64,000 nt of DNA from Sporosarcina sp. BI001-red (GCF_003384035.1 NZ_QQAK01000009.1:124001-188000); one strand, 5' to 3'; shown: positions 29,636 to 40,302, numbered from the stretch's first letter. Notes: a model not told the origin generated them from the letters alone. Numbers and translations: made by a program.

Positions 29636-32043
29636 TCGCTGAAGTGATCGTGGACGTTGCAGCATATCCGATAGATCGTCCATTTGACTATAAAATTCCT
29701 GAGCTGTTTGCTGGATTCGTTGAACCTGGGATGCGTGTGAAAGTACCATTTGGTCCACGGAAAGTAGTCGGTTATGTGATTGCTTTGAAAGAAGAAAGCG
29801 ACTTGGACATCAGTAAGATAAAACCGTTGGAAGAACTCATCGATTTTGAACCGATCCTTTCAGCGGAATTATTGGAGCTATCGGAATGGCTTGCTACGGA
29901 TACGCTCGCCTATCGCATAGAAGCTCTTCAAGTCATGCTTCCCGCTGCAATGCGTGCAAAGTATGAGAAGTTCATCCAAGTGGAGGATCTCCAGGCGATT
30001 ACAGACGAACCGTTCTTGAAGATGCTTCAAAAAAGGGATCGTATCCCTTTGAAAAATGCTGACACCCCTGAACTTTTGAAACAATTGAAGGTCTACACAA
30101 AATCAGGTGCAGTGCGTGTCGATACTCTAGTTAAGCAACAGACTACAGTTAAAAAAGTCCGTATGATTCATATAGAAAGTGCAGGAACTCTTCAACAACT
30201 AATTGGCGCACTTAGTAAGCAAGCGGTCAAACAGCGTGAACTAATGGAGTGGATGATTGCGTACGCCGGACAAACAATCGAAGCAGTAAAATTGATGGCG
30301 GATGCACATGTATCTGCACCAGTGCTGAAATCAGTGATTGAAAAAGGGGCTGCCCAAGAAAAAAGGTTGGAAGTGTATCGCGAACCAGAAACTTTGGAAT
30401 TACGGGATACTGCCATTCCAAAACAGCTCACTTCTTATCAGGAAAATGCAGTAGATGAAGTACTTCATGCTTTTCGGTCAGGTTCAGACACGACGTTCCT
30501 GTTGCATGGAATTACAGGGAGCGGCAAAACTGAGGTCTACTTGCGAACTATCCAAGAAGTGCTATCAGCTGGCAAGGAAGCAATCGTGCTAGTTCCGGAA
30601 ATTTCCTTGACACCTCAAATGACCTCGAGATTCAAAGAGCGATTTGGCGATCAAGTTGCAGTCATGCATAGTGCACTGTCTGCAGGTGAGAAATATGATG
30701 AGTGGCGTAAAATTCATCGAAAAGAAGTGAAGGTGGTCGTTGGTGCGCGTTCTGCTATTTTCGCGCCATTTGAAAAACTAGGAATTATTATTCTGGATGA
30801 AGAACATGAGTCAACGTATAAGCAGGAAGATTCGCCACGGTATCATGCACGGGATGTCGCGATTTGGCGGGCACAATTCAATCACTGTCCCGTTATTCTT
30901 GGGAGTGCAACGCCTGCACTTGAATCCTATGCACGTGCGTCAAAAGATGTTTACCGGCTACTGGAATTGCCAACGCGTGCAAAAGATCAGGAGCTACCAA
31001 ATGTCAACATCGTCGATATGCGTGCTGAATTGAAAGATGGTAACCGATCGATGTTTTCTGTTCCGTTGGCGGAAGCAGTTCGGGATCGATTATTCAAGGG
31101 CGAACAGACTGTGTTGTTTTTAAACAAACGTGGATTCTCTTCGTTTGTTTTATGTAGAGATTGTGGGACGACAATTCAATGTCCCAACTGTGATATTTCA
31201 CTGACGTATCATAGGGCAACTGAGAATTTAAAATGTCATTACTGCGGACATGAAGAGCGGGTACCTCACGTCTGTCCGGAATGCGAAAGTGAACACATCC
31301 GATTTTTTGGCACGGGTACACAAAAAGCGGAAGAAGAGATTACAAAGCTTTTCCCAGAAGCGCGAGTACTTCGTATGGATGTCGATACGACTCGCCAAAA
31401 AGGTTCTCATGCCCGACTGCTTCAAAAATTCAGCGAAGGACAAGCTGATATTTTACTTGGAACACAAATGATTGCCAAAGGGCTCGACTTTCCAAATATT
31501 ACATTGGTCGGTGTTTTAGCGGCAGATACAACACTCCATTTGGCGGATTTCAGAGCTGCAGAAAAAACGTTCCAATTGCTGACACAAGTAAGTGGAAGAG
31601 CGGGGCGTCATGAATTGGAAGGGGAAGTATTCGTCCAAACGTACACACCTGAACATTACGCCATTGAACTAGCAAAAGCTCAAGTATACGAGCCCTTTTA
31701 TCATATGGAGATGAGTAACAGGAAACAATTTGGCTATCCGCCATTTTACTACATCGTCAACATTCAATTCAGTCATGAGGACTTAATGAAAGTTGTTGGA
31801 TATGCTGAAAAAGCCGCTCGATTTTTGGCAGAAGGATTAAGTCCTGAAAGCGTCATTATCGGTCCAACTGCTTCGGCAATAAGTCGCGTCAATAATAGAT
31901 ATCGCTATCAATGTTTGATAAAATACAAAAAAGAACCGAAACTCACAGAGACACTACAAGCACTCATCCGCTTTTACCGAACGGATTGGATAAAAGACGG
32001 ATTACTGCTTTCTGTCGATAAATCACCTGTCGTTATTTACTGA
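29632..32043 (+). CDS. priA: Primosomal replication restart helicase PriA
   Basis: An 803-residue superfamily 2 DNA helicase that reloads the replisome at collapsed forks. An N-terminal DNA-binding domain is followed by Walker A GITGSGKTEVY at about residue 297, the DEEH box in IILDEEHESTYK, GSATPALESY, and the paired zinc motifs CRDCGTTIQCPNC and CHYCGHEERVPHVCPEC. Helicase motifs V and VI are in GTQMIAKGLDFPN and QVSGRAGR. It is coupled to coaBC by ATGA. Confidence 0.97.
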   Translation: MIAEVIVDVAAYPIDRPFDYKIPELFAGFVEPGMRVKVPFGPRKVVGYVIALKEESDLDISKIKPLEELIDFEPILSAELLELSEWLATDTLAYRIEALQVMLPAAMRAKYEKFIQVEDLQAITDEPFLKMLQKRDRIPLKNADTPELLKQLKVYTKSGAVRVDTLVKQQTTVKKVRMIHIESAGTLQQLIGALSKQAVKQRELMEWMIAYAGQTIEAVKLMADAHVSAPVLKSVIEKGAAQEKRLEVYREPETLELRDTAIPKQLTSYQENAVDEVLHAFRSGSDTTFLLHGITGSGKTEVYLRTIQEVLSAGKEAIVLVPEISLTPQMTSRFKERFGDQVAVMHSALSAGEKYDEWRKIHRKEVKVVVGARSAIFAPFEKLGIIILDEEHESTYKQEDSPRYHARDVAIWRAQFNHCPVILGSATPALESYARASKDVYRLLELPTRAKDQELPNVNIVDMRAELKDGNRSMFSVPLAEAVRDRLFKGEQTVLFLNKRGFSSFVLCRDCGTTIQCPNCDISLTYHRATENLKCHYCGHEERVPHVCPECESEHIRFFGTGTQKAEEEITKLFPEARVLRMDVDTTRQKGSHARLLQKFSEGQADILLGTQMIAKGLDFPNITLVGVLAADTTLHLADFRAAEKTFQLLTQVSGRAGRHELEGEVFVQTYTPEHYAIELAKAQVYEPFYHMEMSNRKQFGYPPFYYIVNIQFSHEDLMKVVGYAEKAARFLAEGLSPESVIIGPTASAISRVNNRYRYQCLIKYKKEPKLTETLQALIRFYRTDWIKDGLLLSVDKSPVVIY

Positions 32044-32069
32044 ATAGAGTTTAGAAAAGAGGAATTTGT

Positions 32070-32591
32070 TTGACTGTACTAGAAATTGTTAAATATCCAG
32101 CTGAAATATTAGAAACGAAAACAAAAGAAGTGACGAAATTCGATCGCGCCTTACACAGGTTGTTGGACGATATGATGGAAACGATGATTGCTGCAGATGG
32201 CGTAGGAATTGCAGCGCCTCAAGTCGGCCACTCAATTCGCGCTGCGATTGTAGATATCGGCGAAGGGGATCCACCTATTGAACTGATCAATCCAGTCATT
32301 ACTGCGATTGGTGGAGAAGATGTGGACTTGGAAGGGTGTCTCAGCTTCCCAGATTTATACGGTGAAGTAAAGCGTCCCTTCTTTGTTCGTGTAGAAGCTC
32401 AAGAACGAGATGGATCCCTCTATGAGATTGAAGCTGAAAGCTTTGAAGCACGTGCCATTATGCATGAAATCGATCACTTAGATGGCATTTTGTTCAATAC
32501 GAAAATTAGTAGGATTGTCGATGCATCTGAATTTGAAGAATTGGACGAAGACCTTGTTCAACTTGAAAAGGATGGTGAAGGGATTGAATAA
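32070..32591 (+). CDS. def: Peptide deformylase
   Basis: A 173-residue metalloenzyme that removes the formyl group from nascent proteins. All three motifs are present: GVGIAAPQ near residue 48, EGCLSFP near 92 and HEIDHLDG near 134. The start is TTG after AGAGGAA. The C-terminus carries an acidic extension of about 20 residues ([21 protein letters not shown]). It precedes fmt, the formylating enzyme, with which its end overlaps. Confidence 0.96.
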   Translation: MTVLEIVKYPAEILETKTKEVTKFDRALHRLLDDMMETMIAADGVGIAAPQVGHSIRAAIVDIGEGDPPIELINPVITAIGGEDVDLEGCLSFPDLYGEVKRPFFVRVEAQERDGSLYEIEAESFEARAIMHEIDHLDGILFNTKISRIVDASEFEELDEDLVQLEKDGEGIE

Positions 32592-33525
32592 GCTGTTATT
32601 TATGGGAACTCCTGATTTTTCAGCCCCTATTTTACGTATGCTTCAGGAAGAAGGCTATCATATTGTCGGAGTTGTGACTCAGCCTGACAGACCTGTTGGA
32701 CGAAAACGTGTCTTGACACCACCCCCTGTGAAAGCGGAAGCATTGCGTCTAGGGCTACCAGTCATTCAACCTGAAAAATTAAGAGGTTCCACTGAGTTGG
32801 AAGAGATTAAAGCGCTTGCGCCCGACTTAATCGTTACAGCTGCATTTGGTCAGATTTTGCCAAAAGAATTGCTGGATGTTCCGAGATTAGGGTGCATTAA
32901 TGTCCATGCGTCATTGCTTCCTGCTTATCGTGGAGGAGCTCCAATTCATCAGTCTGTTATGGACGGATGCACGGAAACAGGTGTAACGATTATGTACATG
33001 GCGGAAAAACTTGACGCAGGTGACATCATCTCACAAGCGACTGAACCGATTTTACCGACTGATGATACAGGCAGTATGTTTGATAAGCTATCACTTACTG
33101 GTGAAAAGTTGTTAAAAGAAACATTGCCTTCTATTCTAGAAGGAACGAATGCACGCATTCCACAAGATGAGTCTCTTGTCACATTTGCAAAAAACATCTC
33201 ACGTGAGCAAGAGCGGATTGACTGGACACGTAAAGGAACGGATATTCATAACCAAGTAAGAGGACTAACACCTTGGCCAACGGCTTATACAACATTTGAA
33301 GGTGAAAACGTGAAAGTCTGGAAGACGGAAGTAATCTCGAATAATTGTGAAGGCAAGCCAGGTGAAATCATCGAGTTAACAAAGGAACACATTCTCGTGA
33401 AAACAGGTGATGACACAGCTATCGCAATTACGGAATTACAGCCTTCCGGGAAAAAACGCATGACTGCAACCGTCTTTTTGAACGGATCAGGTAGCCAGTG
33501 GAAAAAAGGAGATTTCTTCCTATGA
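32584..33525 (+). CDS. fmt: Methionyl-tRNA formyltransferase
   Basis: A 313-residue enzyme that formylates initiator Met-tRNA. The N-terminal hydrolase fold has [14 protein letters not shown], the catalytic region [18 protein letters not shown] and [17 protein letters not shown]; a C-terminal tRNA-binding domain follows. The start is TTG inside the last codons of def, with AAAGGATGG upstream; it matches the family N-terminus. The stop overlaps the rsmB ATG. Confidence 0.95.
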   Translation: MNKLLFMGTPDFSAPILRMLQEEGYHIVGVVTQPDRPVGRKRVLTPPPVKAEALRLGLPVIQPEKLRGSTELEEIKALAPDLIVTAAFGQILPKELLDVPRLGCINVHASLLPAYRGGAPIHQSVMDGCTETGVTIMYMAEKLDAGDIISQATEPILPTDDTGSMFDKLSLTGEKLLKETLPSILEGTNARIPQDESLVTFAKNISREQERIDWTRKGTDIHNQVRGLTPWPTAYTTFEGENVKVWKTEVISNNCEGKPGEIIELTKEHILVKTGDDTAIAITELQPSGKKRMTATVFLNGSGSQWKKGDFFL

Positions 33526-34880
33526 CAGCAAAGAAGAAAATAATGATGCAAGGGAACGTCCGCGACGCGGCACTTTCCATTTTACTTGAAGTGAGTCGTA
33601 ACCAAGCGTACAGCAATCTATTATTAACTCGGACGATGAAATCCTATGCCATTAAAGAACAGGACAAACCATTGTTAACGAATTTAACATATGGGACATT
33701 ACAGTATCGATTGACATTAGACTATTATCTAGCTCCATTCGTTAAAGGAAAGCTGGATGATTGGGTTCGTGAACTACTACGTATGTCGCTATATCAGATC
33801 GTCTATTTAACAAAAATCCCTCCGCATGCTGCTGTAAATGAAGCTGTGGAAATTGCAAAAGTACGGGGACATAAAGGAACAACCGGATTTGTAAACGGAG
33901 TACTTCGTTCTGTATTGCGCCAAGGAGTCCGTTCACTTGATGAAGTAACAGATGGAATTACACGTCTGTCGATAGAGACAAGTCATCCTGAATGGCTAAT
34001 TCGTCGATGGATTGACCAGTACGGGTTGGAAGTCACTTCAGAAATGGCACTTGCTAATAATGTGCCACCAACGAATACTGCACGTGTCAATATCGCACAG
34101 ACAACAGTTGAAAAAGCATTGCATCAGTTGAAGAGTGAAGGTGCAAAAGTCGAGATAGGGAAAGTGGTACCTGAAGCGATCTATTGCCATTCAGGAAATG
34201 TCGCGAAAACCTATACGTATACCAAAGGATGGCTCACTGTTCAAGATGAAAGCTCGATGCTTCCTGTCTATGCGCTGGATGTGCATCCAGGAATGAAAGT
34301 ACTCGATATGTGTGCAGCACCAGGTGGGAAAACAACACAAATTGCAGAACATTTAGCAGATAATGGAGAAGTTCATGCACACGATCTACATGAACATAAA
34401 CTACAACTCATCGAAGAGAATGCAGAACGTTTAGGACTGAAATCCATTTGGACATCTAGTGGGGATAGTCGTGAACTAGGATATACGTATAAACCGAACA
34501 CATTCGATCGGATTTTAGTAGACGCACCTTGTAGTGGTCTTGGAGTTATTCGCAGAAAACCGGAAATCAAGTACAACAAGACAGAAGCGGATCTCGAATC
34601 ACTTACGAAAATCCAATCGGAATTACTTGAAACAGCATGGACACTCGTCAAGCCGGGTGGCAAAATTGTCTATAGTACATGTACGGTCGATAAAACCGAA
34701 AATGATGGAGTTGTTCTTCAATTTTTAGAACGTCATCCTGAAGCTGTAAAATTAGTTCCTGAATTCTTCGAAGAAGCAGGTCTCTCGACACCAAACGGGA
34801 TGCTGCAAGTATTGCCGCAACACTTTGGCAGTGATGGATTCTTTGCAGCTACGTTGCAAAAACCAGTGAGTAACGACTAA
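33522..34880 (+). CDS. rsmB: 16S rRNA (cytosine(967)-C(5))-methyltransferase
   Basis: A 452-residue m5C methyltransferase (Sun/Fmu). The N-terminal NusB-like domain has [19 protein letters not shown] and [15 protein letters not shown]. The catalytic domain has the SAM motif [16 protein letters not shown] at about residue 265, then [17 protein letters not shown] and the catalytic Cys in [14 protein letters not shown]. In B. subtilis rlmN follows; here prpC begins 28 nt downstream. Confidence 0.96.
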   Translation: MTAKKKIMMQGNVRDAALSILLEVSRNQAYSNLLLTRTMKSYAIKEQDKPLLTNLTYGTLQYRLTLDYYLAPFVKGKLDDWVRELLRMSLYQIVYLTKIPPHAAVNEAVEIAKVRGHKGTTGFVNGVLRSVLRQGVRSLDEVTDGITRLSIETSHPEWLIRRWIDQYGLEVTSEMALANNVPPTNTARVNIAQTTVEKALHQLKSEGAKVEIGKVVPEAIYCHSGNVAKTYTYTKGWLTVQDESSMLPVYALDVHPGMKVLDMCAAPGGKTTQIAEHLADNGEVHAHDLHEHKLQLIEENAERLGLKSIWTSSGDSRELGYTYKPNTFDRILVDAPCSGLGVIRRKPEIKYNKTEADLESLTKIQSELLETAWTLVKPGGKIVYSTCTVDKTENDGVVLQFLERHPEAVKLVPEFFEEAGLSTPNGMLQVLPQHFGSDGFFAATLQKPVSND

Positions 34881-34908
34881 AAAGACGTACAGGGATGGGG
34901 GAACCGCA

Positions 34909-35667
34909 ATGCATTTCAGTGTACGAACCGATATAGGTAGAAAACGCACGTTCAACGAAGACCAGGCTGCTGTATTTGTACTCGATAATGGCTATACACT
35001 CGCTGTCATTGCTGACGGCATGGGGGGGCATCGGAGTGGCGATGTCGCGAGTACCATGGCAGTACGCTTAATGGGAGAACATTTCAATGAGCTGAACCAA
35101 ACGACTCCAGAAACCGTAGAAACATGGAGTGCATGGCTCGATTCTATTGTTCGTAAAGTAAACCAGCTAATTTTTGAAAAAGCCCAATCTTCCCCTGAAC
35201 ATGAAGGGATGGGTACAACGCTTGAAGCTGCAGTCATAGCAGAAGGAAATTGTTACATTGCACATGTAGGGGACAGTCGGATTTATACAATTAGTTCCGA
35301 AGCAATTACTCAGCTGACTAAGGATCATTCCTACGTAAATGCACTTCTATCCAGTGGACAAATAACAGAAGAAGAAGCTGAAGTACATCCTCAGCGAAAT
35401 TGGATTATGCGAGCTGTCGGTTCGGAACGAGATATCGAGCCTGAATTTTATCATGTACCTTTTACAAAAGGAGACTATTTGTTATTGTGCACAGATGGTC
35501 TAAGTAACAAGGTGGAACCTGAAACGATGAGGGAACTCATTGTGGCTGAAAACACACTTGAAGAAAAAGTTATTCAGCTCATCAATCTGGCCAACGAAAG
35601 AGGGGGGGAGGACAACATTACTGCGGTATTGCTTGCCTCCACTGACCTTGGAGCGAGTGCTGTATGA
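34909..35667 (+). CDS. prpC: PP2C-type serine/threonine protein phosphatase PrpC
   Basis: A 252-residue metal-dependent phosphatase that reverses phosphorylation by PrkC. Motifs are DIGRKRTFNEDQ, VIADGMGGH, HVGDSRIY, LTKDHSYV, LLLCTDGLS and the terminal GGEDNITAVLL, which together hold the metal ligands. GGGGGAACC precedes the ATG. The four-base overlap with prkC links phosphatase and kinase, as in other Firmicutes. Confidence 0.97.
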   Translation: MHFSVRTDIGRKRTFNEDQAAVFVLDNGYTLAVIADGMGGHRSGDVASTMAVRLMGEHFNELNQTTPETVETWSAWLDSIVRKVNQLIFEKAQSSPEHEGMGTTLEAAVIAEGNCYIAHVGDSRIYTISSEAITQLTKDHSYVNALLSSGQITEEEAEVHPQRNWIMRAVGSERDIEPEFYHVPFTKGDYLLLCTDGLSNKVEPETMRELIVAENTLEEKVIQLINLANERGGEDNITAVLLASTDLGASAV

Positions 35668-37643
35668 TTGGCAATCGAATTGGAGACCGCTATGATATCA
35701 TCGGCACAATCGGTGAAGGCGGGATGTCTAAAGTATACGTAGCGCATGATGTAATTTTGGATCGGGATGTCGCCATAAAAGTTTTAAATTATGATTTTGC
35801 GAACGAAGAAGAATTGAAACGCAGATTTCAGCGTGAAGCGTTATCTGCTACTAGTTTGACCCATGCGAACATCGTCAATATTTTTGATGTGGGAGAAGAA
35901 GATGAGCTTCATTACCTAGTCATGGAGTATGTGAAGGGTCTGACATTAAAGCGCTTTATTTTGGAAAACGGTCCACTTGAACCCGAAAAAGCAATTCCTA
36001 TTATGCTACAACTCGTGGCAGGCATATCCAATGCTCATCACAATGGGATTATTCATCGTGATGTGAAGCCGCAAAATATTCTTATGGATGAAGACAGGAA
36101 CGTGAAGATCACAGACTTTGGAATTGCAATGGCGCTTACAGCAACCTCTCATACGAAAACGAATTCGGTGCTTGGAACCGTCCATTATCTTTCGCCTGAA
36201 CAGGCGAGAGGTGGAATGGCAACGAAAAAATCTGATATCTATTCGTTGGGAATCGTTTTTTACGAATTACTAACAGGGAAGTTGCCATTCTCAGCAGAAT
36301 CAGCAGTGGCGATTGCTCTCAAGCATCTCCAAGAGGAAACCCCTTCTGTAAGAGCTGATTTCCCTTCAATCCCACAAAGTGTTGAAAATATTATTTTAAA
36401 AGCAACCGCAAAAGACGCTAGACATCGATATGTATCAGCGGATGCGATGTATGATGATCTGCTAACATCACTCGATCCTGCGCGGGCTAACGAACCTAAA
36501 TTCGTAATTCCGTTTGATGAAGATGAAACACGTGCACTACCCATCATTAAAGACGCGCCAAGCTTACTGGATTCTGAACAAACTATGAAAATGGAGCCGG
36601 TACGATTAGAACCGGAGCCCGTGAAATCAGTCCCGGTCCCTCAAGAGAAAAAACGTAAAAAGTGGCCAATTGTTGCAAGCATAGCTATTTTAATCGCTGC
36701 TGCAATCGCTGTACTGTATCTCACAGGTATGTTCGATCAGCAAGTGACTGTCCCTGACGTACTAGGTAAAGATGAAGCGGATGCGATCGCACTCCTAGAA
36801 GAAAAAGGATTTGTTATTGACGACAAACTCGAGCAACCTTCTGAGGAGTATGAAAAAGGGGAGGTTTTCCGGACAATCCCTGAGGCGAACAAAGAACGCG
36901 ATAAAGGCAGTGCCGTCAAGTTATACATCAGTACGGGTAAAGAGACGATGACTTTCAGTGATTACACTAATAGAGACTATGACTCTACTAAAGAACGTCT
37001 GGACCGTTATAAATTCAAGTCGATTATGCCAGAAGAAGTCTTTGATGATCAACCTAAAGGAACCATCTTGAGACAAGACCCTGATCCTGATTCAGAAGTA
37101 GTTCCAGGTGAAACGGATGTTGTCTTCACAGTAAGTAAAGGCCAAGAAACGAGAATGTTGGAAAGCCTAATTGGCTATACAGATGATCAGTTGAATAAGT
37201 ATGCTCGCTCTTCAGGCTTCAATATTACAGTTTCCAAAAAGAGTAATTCTGATACGATTCCTACAGGGCAGGTTATGAAGCAGGAACCCACTGCTGGTCA
37301 ATCGTTGCCTATCGGTTCGGAAGTCAAAGTAACGGTTTCAAAGGGGCCAGCTCAAAAGCCTGTTAAAACCTATGTGAAGCGTGTGAAAATTCCTTATGAA
37401 GTGATAGAAGACGATGGTTCCTCAGAGGATGGGGATGAAGAAAAATCACCACAAACTGTTCGAATTTACATTCAAGACCGCGAGAATTCGATGACCGATC
37501 CTATCAAGGAATTTGAAATAACAGAGGACACTGAAGAACAAATCACAGTAGAATTGGAAGAAGGTCAACGAGGCGGTTATAAAATACTTCGTGGCACTAC
37601 AATTATCGAAGAAAAGACGTTTGACTATAAAGATATTCAATAA
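35664..37643 (+). CDS. prkC: Serine/threonine protein kinase PrkC with PASTA domains
   Basis: A 659-residue membrane kinase that senses muropeptides or lipid II. The kinase domain has GEGGMSKVY, the Lys in VAIKVL, HRDVKPQNIL and DFGIA. A membrane segment follows around residues 333-352 (WPIVASIAILIAAAIAVLYL). Three extracellular PASTA repeats follow, starting near VTVPDVLGKDE, MTFSDYTNRDY and RMLESLIGYTDD, each ending in VSKG or ISTG. An extra C-terminal domain of about 90 residues ends the protein. It follows prpC. Confidence 0.96.
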   Translation: MIGNRIGDRYDIIGTIGEGGMSKVYVAHDVILDRDVAIKVLNYDFANEEELKRRFQREALSATSLTHANIVNIFDVGEEDELHYLVMEYVKGLTLKRFILENGPLEPEKAIPIMLQLVAGISNAHHNGIIHRDVKPQNILMDEDRNVKITDFGIAMALTATSHTKTNSVLGTVHYLSPEQARGGMATKKSDIYSLGIVFYELLTGKLPFSAESAVAIALKHLQEETPSVRADFPSIPQSVENIILKATAKDARHRYVSADAMYDDLLTSLDPARANEPKFVIPFDEDETRALPIIKDAPSLLDSEQTMKMEPVRLEPEPVKSVPVPQEKKRKKWPIVASIAILIAAAIAVLYLTGMFDQQVTVPDVLGKDEADAIALLEEKGFVIDDKLEQPSEEYEKGEVFRTIPEANKERDKGSAVKLYISTGKETMTFSDYTNRDYDSTKERLDRYKFKSIMPEEVFDDQPKGTILRQDPDPDSEVVPGETDVVFTVSKGQETRMLESLIGYTDDQLNKYARSSGFNITVSKKSNSDTIPTGQVMKQEPTAGQSLPIGSEVKVTVSKGPAQKPVKTYVKRVKIPYEVIEDDGSSEDGDEEKSPQTVRIYIQDRENSMTDPIKEFEITEDTEEQITVELEEGQRGGYKILRGTTIIEEKTFDYKDIQ

Positions 37644-37656
37644 GGATGGGGATAGG

Positions 37657-38538
37657 ATGCCAGAAGGTCAAATTCGAAAAGCAATTAGTGGGTTTTACTA
37701 TGTGAAATTCGATGGTGGGACAGTGCGCTGTAGAGGAAGAGGCGTATTTAGAAAGCGGAAGATCACTCCGCTTGTCGGAGACTGGGTAACGTACGTGCAA
37801 GAAGGGGAAGAAGATGCGACGATTACTGAAGTTCATCCACGCAAAAATGAATTGGTACGTCCGCCTGTCTCCAACATTGACTTGGCGCTACTCGCTGTCT
37901 CAATTGTAGAGCCAACGTTCAGTTCTAACTTGCTGGATCGGTTTCTTGTCCTTGTCGAGTCCCATTATATTAAGCCAGTGATCTGTTTCACTAAAAAAGA
38001 CAAAGCAAACGAAAAAGAGGTTGAAGCAGCAGAAAAAGCTGCTGATTACTATCGTTCGATAGGTTATTCAGTTCTTTTGACGTCAATTGATGAACCTGGA
38101 CTGGTTGAAAAACTTCGCCCATATATAGAGGGGAACACAACGGTCCTTGCAGGTCAATCCGGTGTTGGAAAATCAACACTTTTGAATACGCTACTTCCAG
38201 GACTTCTTCTTGAAACAGGTGTAATATCTGAAGCGCTTGGCCGTGGTAAGCATACGACCCGACACGTTGAACTGCATGAAGTAGCGGATGGCTTAGTTGC
38301 CGACACACCGGGTTTTAGTTCTCTCGAATTCGATACATTAGAGAAACAGGATTTAGGAAGTTGTTTCCCAGAATTCCTAGAAGCATCGGAACAGTGTAAA
38401 TTCAGAGGGTGCCTGCATTTGAAAGAGCCTTCGTGTGAAGTGAAAAGGCTAGTTGAGTCAGGAGAAATTCTGAAAAGTCGTTACACGCACTACTTACAGT
38501 TCTTGCAGGAGATAACTGACAGAAAGCCGAGGTATTGA
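37657..38538 (+). CDS. rsgA: Small ribosomal subunit biogenesis GTPase RsgA
   Basis: A 293-residue circularly permuted GTPase (also CpgA/YloQ) acting in late 30S assembly. An OB-fold leads, then G4 CFTKKD comes before the P-loop [13 protein letters not shown] and the switch region HTTRHVEL and DTPGFSS. The C-terminal zinc motif is [14 protein letters not shown]. The start [16 protein letters not shown] follows AAGGATGGGG. The stop lies close to rpe. Confidence 0.96.
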   Translation: MPEGQIRKAISGFYYVKFDGGTVRCRGRGVFRKRKITPLVGDWVTYVQEGEEDATITEVHPRKNELVRPPVSNIDLALLAVSIVEPTFSSNLLDRFLVLVESHYIKPVICFTKKDKANEKEVEAAEKAADYYRSIGYSVLLTSIDEPGLVEKLRPYIEGNTTVLAGQSGVGKSTLLNTLLPGLLLETGVISEALGRGKHTTRHVELHEVADGLVADTPGFSSLEFDTLEKQDLGSCFPEFLEASEQCKFRGCLHLKEPSCEVKRLVESGEILKSRYTHYLQFLQEITDRKPRY

Positions 38539-38543
38539 TAAAG

Positions 38544-39212
38544 ATGATAAAAATAGCACCCTCTATCCTATCAGCAGATTTTGCAAAGCTTGGTGAAGAA
38601 ATCAAAGAAGTGGAGCAGGGAGGCGCGGATTGGATTCACGTAGATGTGATGGACGGTCATTTTGTTCCAAATATTACAATTGGACCATTGATTGTCGAAG
38701 CGATCCGTCCAGTTACAACCTTGCCATTAGATGTGCACTTGATGATCGAAGAACCGGATCGGTACATTGAACAATTTGCGAAAGCAGGAGCGGATTACAT
38801 TACGGTTCATGTAGAGGCATGCCGTCATCTACACAGAACGATTCAGCTAATCCGCTCTCATGGAGTGAAACCAGGCGTTGTGTTAAACCCACATACTCCT
38901 GTCGAAACTATTCTTCACGTACTTGAAGATATCGACCTTGTTCTATTCATGACTGTGAATCCTGGATTTGGCGGACAGAAATTCATCACTTCTGTCGTAC
39001 CTAAAGTGAAACAGCTCTCAGACATTATTAAAGAGCGTAACCTGTCCATCGAGATAGAAATTGATGGAGGCATAACACCCGAAACGATTGGAACTTGTGT
39101 AGAAGCAGGTGCCACTGTATTTGTTGCGGGATCAGCAGTTTATAATCAAAAAGATCGTTCTGCAGCTATCCGAAGCATCCGTACTGCCGGCGAAAAGGCG
39201 CAAGTCAAGTGA
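38544..39212 (+). CDS. rpe: Ribulose-phosphate 3-epimerase
   Basis: A 222-residue TIM-barrel enzyme of the pentose phosphate pathway. Motifs are [52 protein letters not shown] and EIDGGI. The start MIKIAPSIL was chosen because the family begins there; a TTG three codons upstream is possible. The gene overlaps thiN by a four-base GTGA. Confidence 0.96.
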   Translation: MIKIAPSILSADFAKLGEEIKEVEQGGADWIHVDVMDGHFVPNITIGPLIVEAIRPVTTLPLDVHLMIEEPDRYIEQFAKAGADYITVHVEACRHLHRTIQLIRSHGVKPGVVLNPHTPVETILHVLEDIDLVLFMTVNPGFGGQKFITSVVPKVKQLSDIIKERNLSIEIEIDGGITPETIGTCVEAGATVFVAGSAVYNQKDRSAAIRSIRTAGEKAQVK

Positions 39213-39862
39213 AGACGATTATAATATGTGCAGGGGGGCCAGAGGAAGAAGTTATCCCTCTGGCTCTCTTTTTAGAGGAAAACACGCAGTTTATAGGTGC
39301 TGATCGGGGGACGCTGCAACTACTTGATGCAGGAATCGCTCCATTGGCGGCGGTTGGAGACTTCGATTCGGTCAGCAAAGAGGAAATGAAGAGAATTGAA
39401 GCAACAGGCTGTTGCATCGAAAAACGACCTCCTGAAAAAGATGAAACCGATACTGAGCTGGCATTGAACCTTGCTTATTCGCAGAATCCCGATAAGATTA
39501 TTTTGACAGGAGTAACGGGTGGACGTCTAGATCACATGTATTCCGCAGTTCAACTCCTAGTTCGCAATGCTAGGCTGAAGCCATCCATACAATTGATACT
39601 TGCGAACCGACAAAATGAGCTGACACTTCTTCAACAAGGGACTCATATCTTCAAAAGGAATGAGCAGTTCCCTTACCTCTCATTCTTTAGCATGACAGGG
39701 GTAGTAAGGGGGCTGACGTTGACGGGTGTTAAGTATGAAGTCTACTTTGAAGATATACATCTGGGAGATACTCGCTTCACTAGCAACGAGATTGTTGAAC
39801 CATCTTGTACTATCTCCATGCAAGAGGGCATATGTTTAATGGTAAGGAGCTCAGATTCCTGA
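39209..39862 (+). CDS. thiN: Thiamine diphosphokinase
   Basis: A 217-residue enzyme forming thiamine diphosphate from thiamine and ATP. The N-terminal catalytic part has [27 protein letters not shown], the metal-binding [12 protein letters not shown], the [12 protein letters not shown] [12 protein letters not shown] and [17 protein letters not shown]; the thiamine-binding C-terminal domain follows. The start is GTG overlapping rpe. A terminator-like hairpin lies within its first 70 bases. Confidence 0.94.
   Translation: MKTIIICAGGPEEEVIPLALFLEENTQFIGADRGTLQLLDAGIAPLAAVGDFDSVSKEEMKRIEATGCCIEKRPPEKDETDTELALNLAYSQNPDKIILTGVTGGRLDHMYSAVQLLVRNARLKPSIQLILANRQNELTLLQQGTHIFKRNEQFPYLSFFSMTGVVRGLTLTGVKYEVYFEDIHLGDTRFTSNEIVEPSCTISMQEGICLMVRSSDS
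39238..39275 (+). other. Terminator-like hairpin inside the 5' end of thiN
   Basis: GCCAGAGG (39238-39245) and CCTCTGGC (39257-39264) form a perfect 8-bp stem with an 11-nt loop, followed by TCTCTTTTTAG. It lies in codons 10-22 of thiN. Function is speculative. Confidence 0.4.
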
Positions 39863-39875
39863 AAGGAGTGGGGAG

Positions 39876-40028
39876 TTGCGGATTTATACTTTTACATTGC
39901 CTAAGTTTGTAAGTGGAATTGTACGAAAGTGCATGGTCGTGTTTTCTAAGGAGGATACAGCGAAAGCGAAATCGTCCACTACAGCATCAAAGAAGCGAAA
40001 AAAGCGACATGAAAAAACGCCGGGCTGA
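39876..40028 (+). CDS. spoVM: Stage V sporulation protein SpoVM, with C-terminal extension
   Basis: A 50-codon gene with a TTG start after AAAGGAG at seven-base spacing. The product begins MRIYTFTLPKFVSGIVR, which aligns without gaps with the recalled B. subtilis SpoVM (MKFYTIKLPKFLGGIVR). Pro9 and Arg17 are conserved. SpoVM is a 26-residue amphipathic helix that marks the convex forespore membrane and recruits SpoIVA. Here about 24 extra residues follow, rich in Lys, Ser, Thr and Arg (about residues 27-50). The place, after thiN and opposite rpmB, is exactly that of spoVM in B. subtilis. The stop codon lies inside the terminator stem. Confidence 0.88.
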   Translation: MRIYTFTLPKFVSGIVRKCMVVFSKEDTAKAKSSTTASKKRKKRHEKTPG

Positions 40029-40049
40029 AATTCAGCCTGGCGTTTTTAT
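40014..40049. terminator. Bidirectional terminator between spoVM and rpmB
   Basis: CGCCGGGCTGAA and TTCAGCCTGGCG form a 12-bp stem with one G-T pair, flanked by AAAAAA on the left and TTTTT on the right. It serves spoVM on + and rpmB on -. Confidence 0.88.
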
Positions 40050-40062
40050 TGGTTGCGGTCTA

Positions 40063-40251
40063 TTATACGCGTTGAACTTTACCTGATTTAAGTGCGCGGG
40101 CAGATACCCAAACACGCTTCGGCTTGCCGTTTACGAGAATACGGACTTTTTGAAGGTTCGCACCCCAAACACGCTTGCTAGAGTTCATTGCGTGGGAACG
40201 ATTATTCCCTGCACGTGCTTTGCGACCAGTAATTACACATTCCTTAGCCAT
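40063..40251 (-). CDS. rpmB: 50S ribosomal protein L28
   Basis: A 62-residue ribosomal protein. [29 protein letters not shown] and [14 protein letters not shown] match bL28; there are no paired Cys zinc motifs, so it is the zinc-free form. The start was set at MAKEC with GAGGAGG on the - strand; upstream codons in frame are not part of the family. The opposite orientation relative to its neighbours is the same as in B. subtilis. Confidence 0.96.
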   Translation of the reverse strand: MAKECVITGRKARAGNNRSHAMNSSKRVWGANLQKVRILVNGKPKRVWVSARALKSGKVQRV

Positions 40252-40302
40252 TTTATAACCTCCTCGCGAATGATGATTAAGCGTTTCACTTATAATTCGC
40301 AT

